Assembly: GCA_020425485.1 (NCBI GenBank)
Contig: JAGQRL010000287.1
Location: 1-9,970 of the forward strand
From: Rhodospirillaceae bacterium
GTDB lineage: Bacteria > Pseudomonadota > Alphaproteobacteria > DSM-16000 > Inquilinaceae
Reading direction: 5' to 3'
DNA length: 9,970 bases
Part shown: positions 1 through 7,190 of the stretch, in pieces
How positions within the stretch are numbered: the first letter of the stretch is position 1
Layout of the letters: every line of letters begins with the position of its first letter
Made by a program: the position numbers and the translations under genes
The notes under the pieces: model-generated
What the model saw: only the letters and a program-made list of their open reading frames with translations
Databases searched by the model: none
Told to the model about the DNA's origin: nothing

Positions 1-929
1 TGTTCCACTGCAACGGCTGGTGCTTTCCCTGGACCATGGGGGCGCTGGCCGGCACCAGCGTGTGCCTGCGCAAGGTGGATGCGGCCGGCATGTACGATGC
101 CTTCGCCGACCACGGCGTTACCCATTTGTGCGGGGCCCCCATCGTCATGGGCCTGCTGGTGAACGCGCCCGCCGGGGAGCGGCGGGAATTTCCCCAGCCG
201 GTGAAGATGATGACGGCGGCCGCCCCGCCGCCGGCCAAGGTGCTGGAGGACATGGCGCGGCTGGGCATCGAGGTCACCCATGTCTACGGCTTGACGGAGG
301 TCTATGGCCCCGCCGTGGTGTGCGAATGGCGGGCGGCGTGGAACGACCTGCCCATCGAGGAGCAGGCGCGCCTGAAGTCCCGCCAGGGTGTCACCTATCC
401 GGTGCAGGAAGCCATCATGGTGGCCGATCCCGACACGCTGGAACCGGTGCCGGCCGATGCCACCACGCTGGGCGAGGTGTTCATGCGCGGCAACATCACC
501 ATGAAGGGCTACCTGAAGGATGGTGCGGCCACCGAAAAGGCGTTCGCCGGCGGCTGGTTCCACACCGGCGATCTGGGCGTGCTGCACCCCGACGGCTATA
601 TCGAGCTGAAGGACCGTTCCAAGGACATCATCATTTCCGGCGGCGAGAACATCTCCACCATCGAGGTGGAGAACGTGCTCTACCGCCACCCCAAGGTGGC
701 CGAAGCGGCGGTGGTGGCGCGACCGGACGACAAATGGGGCGAGACGCCCTGCGCCTTCGTTACCCTGAAGCCGGGGGAGACGGCGACGGAGGAGGAGATC
801 ATCGCCTTCTGCCGCGCCAACCTGGCCGGCTTCAAGGTGCCGCGCACGGTGGTGTTCTCCGAGCTGCCGAAAACCTCCACCGGCAAGATCCAGAAATTCG
901 TGCTGCGCCAGACGGCGGGCGACTTGTAG
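1..929 (+). CDS. AMP-forming acyl-CoA ligase, C-terminal part (5' end outside window)
   Basis: Adenylate-forming ligase that activates a carboxylic acid with ATP and transfers it to CoA, expected in the cytoplasm. The frame is open from the first base and begins with FHCNGW, a motif of the short/medium-chain acyl-CoA ligases (DmdB-like, plant AAE-like). Other landmarks are YGLTEVYGP (285-311), the TGD hinge-region motif (564-572), the KDIIISGGENIS segment (621-656) and, near the end, PKTSTGKIQK with the C-domain lysine at 885-887 that catalyses adenylation in this family. Family members are usually about 540 residues, so roughly the first 230 are missing; what is present is the end of the large domain and the whole C-terminal lid. 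It ends with TAG, 43 bases before the next gene. The substrate cannot be told: fatty acids or 3-methylmercaptopropionate are both possible. Family assignment is firm. Confidence 0.93.
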   Translation, partial: FHCNGWCFPWTMGALAGTSVCLRKVDAAGMYDAFADHGVTHLCGAPIVMGLLVNAPAGERREFPQPVKMMTAAAPPPAKVLEDMARLGIEVTHVYGLTEVYGPAVVCEWRAAWNDLPIEEQARLKSRQGVTYPVQEAIMVADPDTLEPVPADATTLGEVFMRGNITMKGYLKDGAATEKAFAGGWFHTGDLGVLHPDGYIELKDRSKDIIISGGENISTIEVENVLYRHPKVAEAAVVARPDDKWGETPCAFVTLKPGETATEEEIIAFCRANLAGFKVPRTVVFSELPKTSTGKIQKFVLRQTAGDL

Positions 930-972
930 CCTGCCGGCCTCGCCTGGCCCGCACAGACCTGGAGCGCGATCC

Positions 973-2550
973 TTGACCAAACTCCAACCGACCCTGCGCC
1001 GGCTTGCCGGCACCATCGCCACAGGCATCGCCGCGGGTGCGCTCGCCTGGGCCGCGCTGGCGGGGGCTGCGGCCGCCCAGCTCTCCGTCGACCTGGGGGA
1101 CTGGTGCGAGCCGCGGCCGGATGTGTGCCAGGCCATCGGCAACGCGGTGGACGCTTCCAACCTCAGCCTCGGCATCGACCCCGCCTACCACCCCCGCGTG
1201 ATCGAGCGGCGCACCCAGTTGATGGTGGCCGTGGCCCTGGCGGAAATGGCGCGGCCGGAGGACGCCCACCGCATCATCGATGCCTGGATCGCCGAGCAGT
1301 CCGACCACCCGGAATCCATGCTGTACCTGGCCGAAGCGCTCTACCGCGCCGGCTTCGCTGAGGACGGCGACACGGCCGTGGACACCGCCCTCGGCCTGCT
1401 GCCCGGCGAATCGGCAAACCGGCAGACCTGGGTGCGCGAGCTGGTGATCGACACCTACATGGCCACCGGGCAATGGCAGGCCGCCTTTGCGTTCATCGCC
1501 GCCGATGCCGACCGCACCTGGCACGACGAGCGCCTGGAGGTGATCGGTGGCATGCTGGCCGACGGGCTGATCGACGACGCCGCGGCGGTGGCGGACAGCA
1601 TCGCGGCGCGCGATGCCTTCCGGCGCATGCAGGGGCTGGCGCGCGTGGCGGCAGCCCTGGGAGACGCCGGGCGCACCGACGACGGCAAGCAGGTGATGGC
1701 CGAGGCGCTGGACCTGCTGGCCGCACAGGACGGCGGCACGATGCGCCACCGCTTCATCCTGCCCATCGTCACCGCACTGGCCGCATTGGGCGAGTGGGAC
1801 GAGGCGCTGGCCGTCGCCCGCGGCGAAACCGGCAGCACCCGCTTCGATGCGCTGATCATCATCGCCGAAGCCCAGGCGGCCGCCGGCCTGCTGGGCGATG
1901 TGGGGACGACGCTGGACGGCGCCTTCGCCGATGCCGGGTCGAGCGATTTCGGCGGCGACCGGGACGACATCCTGGCCATCCAGGCGGCCGTGGCGCGCGT
2001 GGGCTTCGGGACCGATGCGGTGACCATCGGTACCTCCGTCAGCAACCGCGACTTCGGCGATCTGCTGCTGGAACAGGCGGTGCGCGGCGCTGCGGAGGCG
2101 GAGGACTGGGCGGTGGCGCACAGCGGGGCGGCGGAGATCGCCAACTCCGCCATCAGTGCCATGGCCCTCGCCGCCCTGGGGGCGGCCGAGGCGGCGGCCG
2201 GGTTGCTCGACGAGGCCCGGTCAACCCTGGCGGACGCCGGCACCGCCGCGGCAGCCGTGGAAGGGTCGCGGAGCCGCGAAGATGCCCTGCGCGCGGTTGC
2301 CCGCGCCCAGACCGATGCCGGCTTCCTCGATGCCGCCCTGGAAACCGCCTGGCTGATCGATGGCTCGGACGAGCCGATGGACGGCCGCGCTGCCGGGTTC
2401 CTCTCCGTAGCGCTCGCAGGGGCCGGGCGGTGGGAGGACGCCATGGCCCTGGTCGACGGCATGTCGCGGGACGGGTTCGGCTACAACGATGTGGTGGAGG
2501 GCCTGACCGCCGCCTGCCTGGATGCCGCCCTCGCGGCGTATGAGGGCTGA
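973..2550 (+). CDS. Secreted alanine-rich helical-repeat (TPR-like) protein
   Basis: Hypothetical protein of 525 residues. The start is TTG, chosen because GGAG at 961-964 lies 8 bases upstream and the reading gives a clean Sec signal peptide: basic TKLQPTLRR, a hydrophobic stretch at about 11-31 and a cleavage region around AAAAQ (32-36). The mature protein begins with an acidic segment holding two cysteines, C45 and C52, that could pair in the periplasm. The rest is a chain of amphipathic helix pairs with an A-x-G-x-W/L-D-E-A pattern at about 116-135, 156-180, 220-247, 262-285, 290-316, 392-420, 435-460 and 472-497, which fits a TPR-like alpha solenoid used for protein binding. No catalytic motif is visible. 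It follows the acyl-CoA ligase by 43 bases on the same strand but shows no functional link to it, and it converges with the S8 peptidase gene. The specific role is unknown. Confidence 0.85.
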   Translation: MTKLQPTLRRLAGTIATGIAAGALAWAALAGAAAAQLSVDLGDWCEPRPDVCQAIGNAVDASNLSLGIDPAYHPRVIERRTQLMVAVALAEMARPEDAHRIIDAWIAEQSDHPESMLYLAEALYRAGFAEDGDTAVDTALGLLPGESANRQTWVRELVIDTYMATGQWQAAFAFIAADADRTWHDERLEVIGGMLADGLIDDAAAVADSIAARDAFRRMQGLARVAAALGDAGRTDDGKQVMAEALDLLAAQDGGTMRHRFILPIVTALAALGEWDEALAVARGETGSTRFDALIIIAEAQAAAGLLGDVGTTLDGAFADAGSSDFGGDRDDILAIQAAVARVGFGTDAVTIGTSVSNRDFGDLLLEQAVRGAAEAEDWAVAHSGAAEIANSAISAMALAALGAAEAAAGLLDEARSTLADAGTAAAAVEGSRSREDALRAVARAQTDAGFLDAALETAWLIDGSDEPMDGRAAGFLSVALAGAGRWEDAMALVDGMSRDGFGYNDVVEGLTAACLDAALAAYEG

Positions 2551-2586
2551 GGGCCGGCCGGCAACCGCAGCCGCTGCCCGCACCCG

Positions 2587-3936
2587 CTACCCAAAGATCT
2601 GGTCGGCCGCCCTGCGCTCCCGCTTCTTCAAGATCGCCGGCTTCGGCAGGGGCGACGTCACCACCTTCAGCGCGTCGATGATGCCGGCCCCATAGTCCCT
2701 GCCGCCGCCGGCCCAATAGGGCGGCTTGGTCGCGGTGGCGGTGGCGAGGTGGCGGAAGGCTTCCACCCGCTGCCAGCCTTCGCGATAGGTCGCTTCGATG
2801 CGCGCCCCCCAATGGGCGCGCCACAGGCAGGCGATGCCGGAAATGTGGGCGGTGGCGTAGGACGTGCCGTCGCCGATATCGTCGTAGGTTTCCCGCAACT
2901 GCCCGTGGCCGATCAGCTCCCAATCGGCCCGGAAGATCTCGTCCGCCGGCGCACACACATCCACTGCCGGCCCGCGCGAGGCCCCGGCCCAGGGGCGCTT
3001 GGCGCGGGTGGAGCCGCCGGCGGTGATCGTGCGGTCATAGCGGCCGGGTGCCGTTACCCGGTCCACCACGTTGCCGGCCGCGGCGACGATGATCACGCCG
3101 GCTTCGTACGCCCGGTCCACCGCGCGGCCCAGCCGGCGCTTCGCCTGGCAGGGATCGCCCAGCGAGATGTTGACGACGTGGCAGCCCTGCTTGATCGCGT
3201 CCTCGATGGCCTCGCCCAGCCGGGCATCGTTGCCCAGCACATGGATCACCACCGTCTTGGTCACCCGGTAGGGCAGCACGGTAACGCCCGGCGCCACCCC
3301 CAGAAGCCGCTCGTTGTTGCCGGCGATGACGCTGAGGATGCGGGTGCCGTGGCCGGGGAAGCCGGCATAGTCCGTGGCGATGGGATCCAGCGGCTTGCCG
3401 CCGTCCACGAAATCCTTGCCAAGGTCGCCGCGGATGGTGGGGTGGCTGCCATCGGCCCCCCAGTCGCCAAAAACCGAATGCTGGGAATAGCCGGTATCGG
3501 GGTGGGCCAGGCGGATCTGCTCCATCGGCACCTTGTCTGCCGAGGCATCCACCGCCGCCTGGGCTTCGCGGATGCGGATATCGTGGATGTGCCACGGCGT
3601 GTCGGTCTCGGTCGGTGCGCCCACCGCCCGGCTGGCCGGGGCCGAACCGCCGCTGCGCTGCGCCAGCAGATCCCCCACCCGTTCGGGCGAAGCATGCGTC
3701 ATCGGCGGTGACAGGCGCAGGGCCAGGTTGATCTCGTTCAGCATCGCTCCGGTGGTGCGGAAGCGTGTTTGCAGATCCGCCTGTGCGGCCTTGGCCAGCA
3801 CGTAGGTGGTGCCCGACAGCCAGTCCAGCGCCTTGCCGTCCACCGTCTTCAGCAGGCCGCCGATGGCCGCTTCCGCCTTGCGGTAGGTGGCTTCGTCCTT
3901 GAGTTCGACGACGTAGAAGTGGTCCTGCCCGGGCAT
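2587..3936 (-). CDS. S8 family subtilisin-like serine peptidase
   Basis: Subtilase of 449 residues. The ATG at 3936 is preferred over an upstream in-frame ATG at 4011 because GGGGAGG sits just before it with good spacing. The full catalytic set is visible: Asp147 in HPDTGY, His196 in GHGTRILSVIAG, the oxyanion Asn289 in AAAGN and Ser359 in GTSYATAHISG. The family consensus around the serine is GTSMATP; here His replaces the Pro. About 130 residues precede the catalytic domain. They begin FYVVELKD, which may be an I9-like propeptide or inhibitor fold (inference). No signal peptide or membrane helix is seen, so the enzyme may act inside the cell or leave by a non-Sec route. The C-terminus is short and basic (KKRERR). 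The gene lies downstream of lysE on the same strand with 109 bases between them, including an AT-rich patch at about 3980-4022 that may hold its promoter. The substrate is unknown. Confidence 0.92.
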   Translation of the reverse strand: MPGQDHFYVVELKDEATYRKAEAAIGGLLKTVDGKALDWLSGTTYVLAKAAQADLQTRFRTTGAMLNEINLALRLSPPMTHASPERVGDLLAQRSGGSAPASRAVGAPTETDTPWHIHDIRIREAQAAVDASADKVPMEQIRLAHPDTGYSQHSVFGDWGADGSHPTIRGDLGKDFVDGGKPLDPIATDYAGFPGHGTRILSVIAGNNERLLGVAPGVTVLPYRVTKTVVIHVLGNDARLGEAIEDAIKQGCHVVNISLGDPCQAKRRLGRAVDRAYEAGVIIVAAAGNVVDRVTAPGRYDRTITAGGSTRAKRPWAGASRGPAVDVCAPADEIFRADWELIGHGQLRETYDDIGDGTSYATAHISGIACLWRAHWGARIEATYREGWQRVEAFRHLATATATKPPYWAGGGRDYGAGIIDALKVVTSPLPKPAILKKRERRAADQIFG

Positions 3937-4014
3937 CCGCCCCTCCCCGCTGCGGGGCCGAAACGGCCCTCCGATCAGGCAGGGATTCTGGTGTATTCTC
4001 AGAACTAACACACG

Positions 4015-4048
4015 ATAAAAGTTGAGTGCCGGGTGCTGCCCGTCCTCA
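4015..4048 (-). terminator. Probable rho-independent terminator of lysE
   Basis: Reading the minus strand from the lysE stop codon, a stem forms from TGAG + CGGG pairing with CCCG + CTCA. The loop is CAGCA and a small internal loop (GA against GCA) separates the two arm segments. It is followed by ACTTTTATC. The arms lie at 4023-4026/4045-4048 and 4030-4033/4039-4042, and the T-run at 4017-4020. The stem is interrupted and the T-run is only four long, so the call is moderate. If real, it separates lysE from the peptidase gene. Confidence 0.4.
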
Positions 4049-4639
4049 CACCAGCAGCGCCAGGGCGACCGAGGCCAGCAGCAGCACGGCGAAGGTGAGG
4101 TTGATCGCCCGGTTGGTGGCGGGGTCGCGGAACAGCCGCGTCAGCGCGGCACCGGCCAGCAGCCAGGCGAGGTTGACCGTGGTGATGATCGCCGTCAGCA
4201 CCGCCAGCTTGGCGGTCATGTCGATCTCCAGGCTGTCGGTCACCAGCACGAAGCCGGAGAACAGCGCGGCCATGGCGGCATAGGCCTTGGGATTGACCAG
4301 GGACTGGAACACCCCGGCCGCGAAGGCCGGTGGCCGCCGCTCGCTCTGCGTTTCCGCCAGTGGCGGGGCGGTGGCGATGCGGTAGGCGAGGTAGAGGAAA
4401 TAGGCCGCCGCCAGCCCGACGATCACCGGAGCGGCGCCGGGTATGGCCAGCACCACGCCCATCACCCCGGTGCCGGCAATCGCCATCACCCCCACCATGC
4501 CGATGCCGATCCCCACCAGGTAGCGCAGACCCCGCCGTGCCCCGAAGGCCGCCCCCGTGGCGGCCAGGCTGAGGGTGTTCGGCCCCGGACTGCCGGCCAG
4601 CGCGAACCCGGCGACGATGAAACTCAGAAGGTCTTGCAT
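4046..4639 (-). CDS. LysE family amino-acid/metabolite exporter
   Basis: Inner-membrane translocator of 197 residues, the usual length for the LysE/RhtB family, which exports amino acids or homoserine-type metabolites. Evidence is the GSPGPN signature at 16-21 after the first helix, the F-x-x-x-L-V-N-P-K-A motif at 111-119 and about six hydrophobic segments (roughly 5-27, 39-63, 70-88, 118-136, 143-166, 177-196). The loop at 90-107 is polar and probably cytoplasmic. The ATG at 4639 is the only start that keeps the first helix, yet the bases before it contain no recognisable Shine-Dalgarno. Base composition drops just upstream, so the native leader may have been displaced by the neighbouring low-GC island. 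The exported substrate cannot be deduced. Confidence 0.93.
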   Translation of the reverse strand: MQDLLSFIVAGFALAGSPGPNTLSLAATGAAFGARRGLRYLVGIGIGMVGVMAIAGTGVMGVVLAIPGAAPVIVGLAAAYFLYLAYRIATAPPLAETQSERRPPAFAAGVFQSLVNPKAYAAMAALFSGFVLVTDSLEIDMTAKLAVLTAIITTVNLAWLLAGAALTRLFRDPATNRAINLTFAVLLLASVALALLV

Positions 4640-4682
4640 TCTAGTAGATCACATTGGGGTGTCAGCGACGCATGACCGTGCA

Positions 4683-4731
4683 CCAGTGCAAGATGGATCT
4701 ATTGATACACTGGGCCTATCCTGCCGATGAT
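4683..4731 (+). promoter_or_regulatory. Candidate promoter and inverted repeat upstream of the HAD gene
   Basis: The 169-base gap between the divergent lysE and HAD genes contains CCAGTG (4683-4688) and its exact complement CACTGG (4708-4713), 19 bases apart. TTGATA (4702-4707) lies between and next to the arms, and an 18-base spacer leads to GATGAT (4726-4731), a partial match to a -10 box. The half-site arms would flank the -35 region, a plausible operator position. Both signals are short and could be chance. Confidence 0.25.
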
Positions 4732-4808
4732 TCGAGGCTTCAGTCGTATACACGGCGCGCATACAGACCAACCACCCTGTAGTGAACTTAGAGCACCTAG
4801 GACTTGAT

Positions 4809-5663
4809 ATGAAAAAGCGCGCACTCATTACAGATCTAGACAATACGCTATTCGATTGGGTTGATATTTGGTATCGCTCATTCTCAGCCATGTACAACAA
4901 GGTGGTTGTTGATGCTGGTGTTGACGAGTCTATCCTGAAGGCTGACATTCGCGCAGTTCACCAGCGACATGGCACAAGTGAATACGCGTTCCTATTGGAG
5001 GAACTTCCTTGCCTAAAGCCGATTTTGGCCGGTCGACCAGCGACAGAAGTATTCTCCGAGGCCATTGATGCGTATCGAGATGCACGCAGAGAAGCAATGC
5101 AACTATATCCTGGGGTAGCGAAGACGCTTCATGAACTTAAAAGCAAGAAATGTGTAGTTGTAGGCTATACAGAATCCAAGGCATTTTACACCAACTACAG
5201 AATTCGTAAACTTGAGTTGGACGGACTAGTTGATATACTTTTCTCTCCAGAAGACCATGATCTACCCAGAAATCTATCTGCAGATCAGATAAGAAAATAC
5301 CCGTCAGATCACTACGCATTCAAGTCAACAAAACATTACTCAACTCCAAAGGGAGAAATCAAGCCCAACCCAGATATTCTCAACAGCATTATTGAAAACT
5401 TAGAGATTCCGAAGATTCAATGCACCTACGTTGGAGACAGCCTTCACAAAGACATTGCAATGGCGAAAGATGCTCAAGTTGATCATGCCTGGGCGAAATA
5501 TGGAACTGCGCAGAGTCGCCCCGAATACGAGCTACTTCGCTCTGTTACACATTGGACTGATGACGATGTTGAATACGAGAAGAAAATACACGAAAGAGAT
5601 GTGAGGCCTGATGCAATTCTAAATGAGAGCTTTGAGGAAATTCTTGGTATATATGACTTCTAA
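4809..5663 (+). CDS. HAD superfamily hydrolase, first gene of low-GC island
   Basis: Protein of 284 residues of the haloacid dehalogenase superfamily, usually Mg-dependent phosphatases. All four motifs are intact: motif I DLDNT with nucleophile Asp9 and acid/base Asp11, motif II Thr121 in VVGYTES, motif III Lys185 in KGEIKPNP and motif IV GDSLHKD with Asp210 and Asp215. A helical cap lies between motifs I and II. An extra polar stretch (about 146-182) between motifs II and III is longer than in ordinary phosphoglycolate-type members. The end, RPDAILNESFEEIL, is typical of the family. A GTG at 4782 would add nine residues, but the ATG at 4809 has AGGA six bases upstream and puts motif I where the family has it. 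GC is far lower than in the flanks and codons such as ATA and AGA are used freely, which suggests transfer. It probably forms an operon with the membrane-protein gene 29 bases downstream. The substrate is unknown. Confidence 0.92.
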   Translation: MKKRALITDLDNTLFDWVDIWYRSFSAMYNKVVVDAGVDESILKADIRAVHQRHGTSEYAFLLEELPCLKPILAGRPATEVFSEAIDAYRDARREAMQLYPGVAKTLHELKSKKCVVVGYTESKAFYTNYRIRKLELDGLVDILFSPEDHDLPRNLSADQIRKYPSDHYAFKSTKHYSTPKGEIKPNPDILNSIIENLEIPKIQCTYVGDSLHKDIAMAKDAQVDHAWAKYGTAQSRPEYELLRSVTHWTDDDVEYEKKIHERDVRPDAILNESFEEILGIYDF

Positions 5664-5692
5664 CAGCTAAAATTTGTCATTACGAGGCAGCT

Positions 5693-6331
5693 ATGGAAGA
5701 AAACTCCTCAGACATTGACAATATAACGTACCAAGCCTGGGCGAAGACAATAGATGTTCAGATGCATTTCAATGATATATCAATGAAGATTCGCAATCTA
5801 TTCATTTCGATTATATCTGCACTTCTAGCATTTGCAGGGGTGGTAGTTGTGAATTTTGAGGATCCATATTCGACATTTTACGGCATTCGTATTCACTCAT
5901 CTCTATTTGTCCTCATTGTAGCAGTTTCCTCAACATATTTGTTCTATTTTGTTGACAGATATTGGTACCATCAACTTCTAGTGGGTTCGGTCAAACACGC
6001 TCTTGCAATAGAGCAAAGATTTACAGCAAAATATCCGGGGTTCGCGTTAGCGTCAACTATTGGAAATAATAGCCCAATTGATGTATCTAATAGATATCTT
6101 CTATATATTCTTGGGCGTATTCTGGGAGGCGACTCGCGAGTCAAAAAAGACAAAAAGATTCATTCAGATGCGAAAATTGCAATATTTTACAAGAGCATCG
6201 CATACGCTAACATTATTCTGGTTACGTTGATCTCTTTGCTCGGCGGAGTGTGTCTAACGCAAGCCAATCCGAATACTCCAATTGATTCGTGCATTCAAGT
6301 AGTTGGAACACCAACGGAAAGCACCGAATAG
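5693..6331 (+). CDS. Small three-helix membrane protein, second gene of low-GC island
   Basis: Protein of 212 residues that I do not recognise as a named family. The ATG has GAGG five bases upstream. The N-terminus is acidic (about 1-10), followed by an amphipathic helix with W16, Q23 and HFNDI (25-29) ending in KIRN. Transmembrane helices are predicted at about 35-54 and 69-87, separated by a short loop. A soluble segment of about 80 residues follows, with aromatic (DRYWYHQ, 88-94) and basic (RVKKDKK, 149-155) parts. A third hydrophobic helix lies at about 168-188, and a short polar tail has two Cys (187, 200). The layout of N-terminal helix, tight two-helix hairpin and soluble region resembles the 2TM SLATT-type effectors linked to bacterial conflict systems; this is inference from shape and not a homology result. 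Low GC and the 29-base gap link it to the HAD gene. It ends 20 bases before the stop of the convergent SH3-like gene. Confidence 0.85.
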   Translation: MEENSSDIDNITYQAWAKTIDVQMHFNDISMKIRNLFISIISALLAFAGVVVVNFEDPYSTFYGIRIHSSLFVLIVAVSSTYLFYFVDRYWYHQLLVGSVKHALAIEQRFTAKYPGFALASTIGNNSPIDVSNRYLLYILGRILGGDSRVKKDKKIHSDAKIAIFYKSIAYANIILVTLISLLGGVCLTQANPNTPIDSCIQVVGTPTESTE

Positions 6332-6351
6332 CTACGACTAGTTCGTCTCCC

Positions 6352-7104
6352 TCAATCCCCGGCGATGAAGGCGGTCCACTCCCACTGGCCGGTGTCGGGG
6401 TTGGGATTGAAGCAGGCGCGATAGTCGATGGGCGAGCGGAAATCGGTGGAAACGGCGTAGCCCTGCCGCGTGCCATCCACGGTGCGCAGGCCGATCCAAT
6501 AGGGCGCCCCCGCCTCCTCCACCGCCTCGCCCACACCGCTTTCGGTGATCTCCGCGATGTCGTAGCTGAGCGTGCCGATCACCGGCGCGTCCGCCCGCGG
6601 CTCGGCATAGAGCGGGGCGATCCGGCGGGTGACGAAGACGATCGTGAACGGGTCCAGCTCCTGCGGGAAATCCGCCAGGAAGGTGTAGGGCGCGCAGAAG
6701 TAGCGCCGGGCGGGATCGGCCCGGCTGAACATCCCGCCCATCTCCAGCGCCGTCTGCAACTCCGTCCAGTAGATCTCGCCGGTCCAACCCATGTCGGGAT
6801 CGCCGTCGAGTGCTGCGCGCAGCATCTCGCGCCCGTGGTCGCCGCCGAAGCTCAGATGGATGTCCGGGGCCGCCAGGGCCACCACGGCGTCGGAGTCGCG
6901 CCGCCGCACGGCACTCAGCAGGCGGTCGCGCAGGTCTTGCAGCGCGGGGTCCAGCGGCGCTTCGTCCACCGGCAGGGCTGTCAGCGGCTGGGCGGCGGCG
7001 GGTGCGGCCCCCTGCACGCCCCACAGGCCCGCCGCCAGCGCAGCGGCGAACAGCAGGGCCCGGCCCAGGCGGTCGGCAAGGATCGTCGGCATGGTCGCCC
7101 CCAT
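6352..7104 (-). CDS. Secreted protein with C-terminal SH3-like domain
   Basis: Hypothetical exported protein of 250 residues. The N-terminus carries a Sec signal peptide: basic DRLGR, a hydrophobic core at about 17-31 and a likely cut near APAAAQ (34-39). A helical acidic region of about 50-125 follows, with the segment MGWTGEIYWTEL. The C-terminal part, about 158-231, looks like a bacterial SH3 (SH3b) fold: PLYAEPRADAPVIGTL gives the first strands, WIGLRT the middle and GYAVSTDFRSP the last strand. Two cysteines (137 and 231) could form a disulfide. Such domains usually bind peptidoglycan or proteins in the envelope. ATGs at 7104 and 7092 are both possible; the second has GGGGGC upstream, and both leave the signal peptide whole. 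The stop is 20 bases from the end of the low-GC island. No enzymatic motif is seen. Confidence 0.8.
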   Translation of the reverse strand: MGATMPTILADRLGRALLFAAALAAGLWGVQGAAPAAAQPLTALPVDEAPLDPALQDLRDRLLSAVRRRDSDAVVALAAPDIHLSFGGDHGREMLRAALDGDPDMGWTGEIYWTELQTALEMGGMFSRADPARRYFCAPYTFLADFPQELDPFTIVFVTRRIAPLYAEPRADAPVIGTLSYDIAEITESGVGEAVEEAGAPYWIGLRTVDGTRQGYAVSTDFRSPIDYRACFNPNPDTGQWEWTAFIAGD

Positions 7105-7190
7105 TTGCGCAATTGGATGCCACCGAGCAGACCTGCCGGCGATGGCGAGGATGTGGCCGGTTGGGGGAGAGGCCCGGCGCCGCCCAGGCG

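Larger units (their letters stand above)
4640..6351. other. Low-GC genomic island (probable horizontal acquisition)
   Basis: Base composition shifts sharply: 23 of 60 bases are G or C at 5821-5880, against 42 of 60 at 6541-6600. The high-GC flanks resume inside lysE and inside the SH3-like gene, so the insertion sits between two intact minus-strand genes. It holds only the HAD and membrane-protein genes plus a 169-base leader of intermediate composition. No integrase, transposase, tRNA or convincing flanking repeat was found, so the entry mechanism is not visible and the exact ends are approximate. Confidence 0.8.

Noticed and set aside
20..976. Long plus-strand open frame overlapping the acyl-CoA ligase
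   Set aside because: It is an Arg/Gly/His-rich shadow in another frame of a gene with clear AMP-binding motifs.
832..2462. Long minus-strand open frames opposite the helical-repeat gene
   Set aside because: High-GC antisense shadows with no family features; the plus frame has a ribosome site and a signal peptide.
3937..4011. N-terminal extension of the S8 peptidase to an ATG at 4011
   Set aside because: The ATG at 3936 has a strong GGGGAGG site, and the extension would be read from the likely promoter region.
4022..4675. Plus-strand open frame opposite lysE
   Set aside because: Low-complexity Gln/Gly/His composition, antisense to a clear LysE family membrane protein.
4640..6351. Flanking direct repeats or att sites of the island
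   Set aside because: CTAGTAGAT near 4642 and CTACGACTAGTT near 6332 share only short pieces; no repeat long enough to call.
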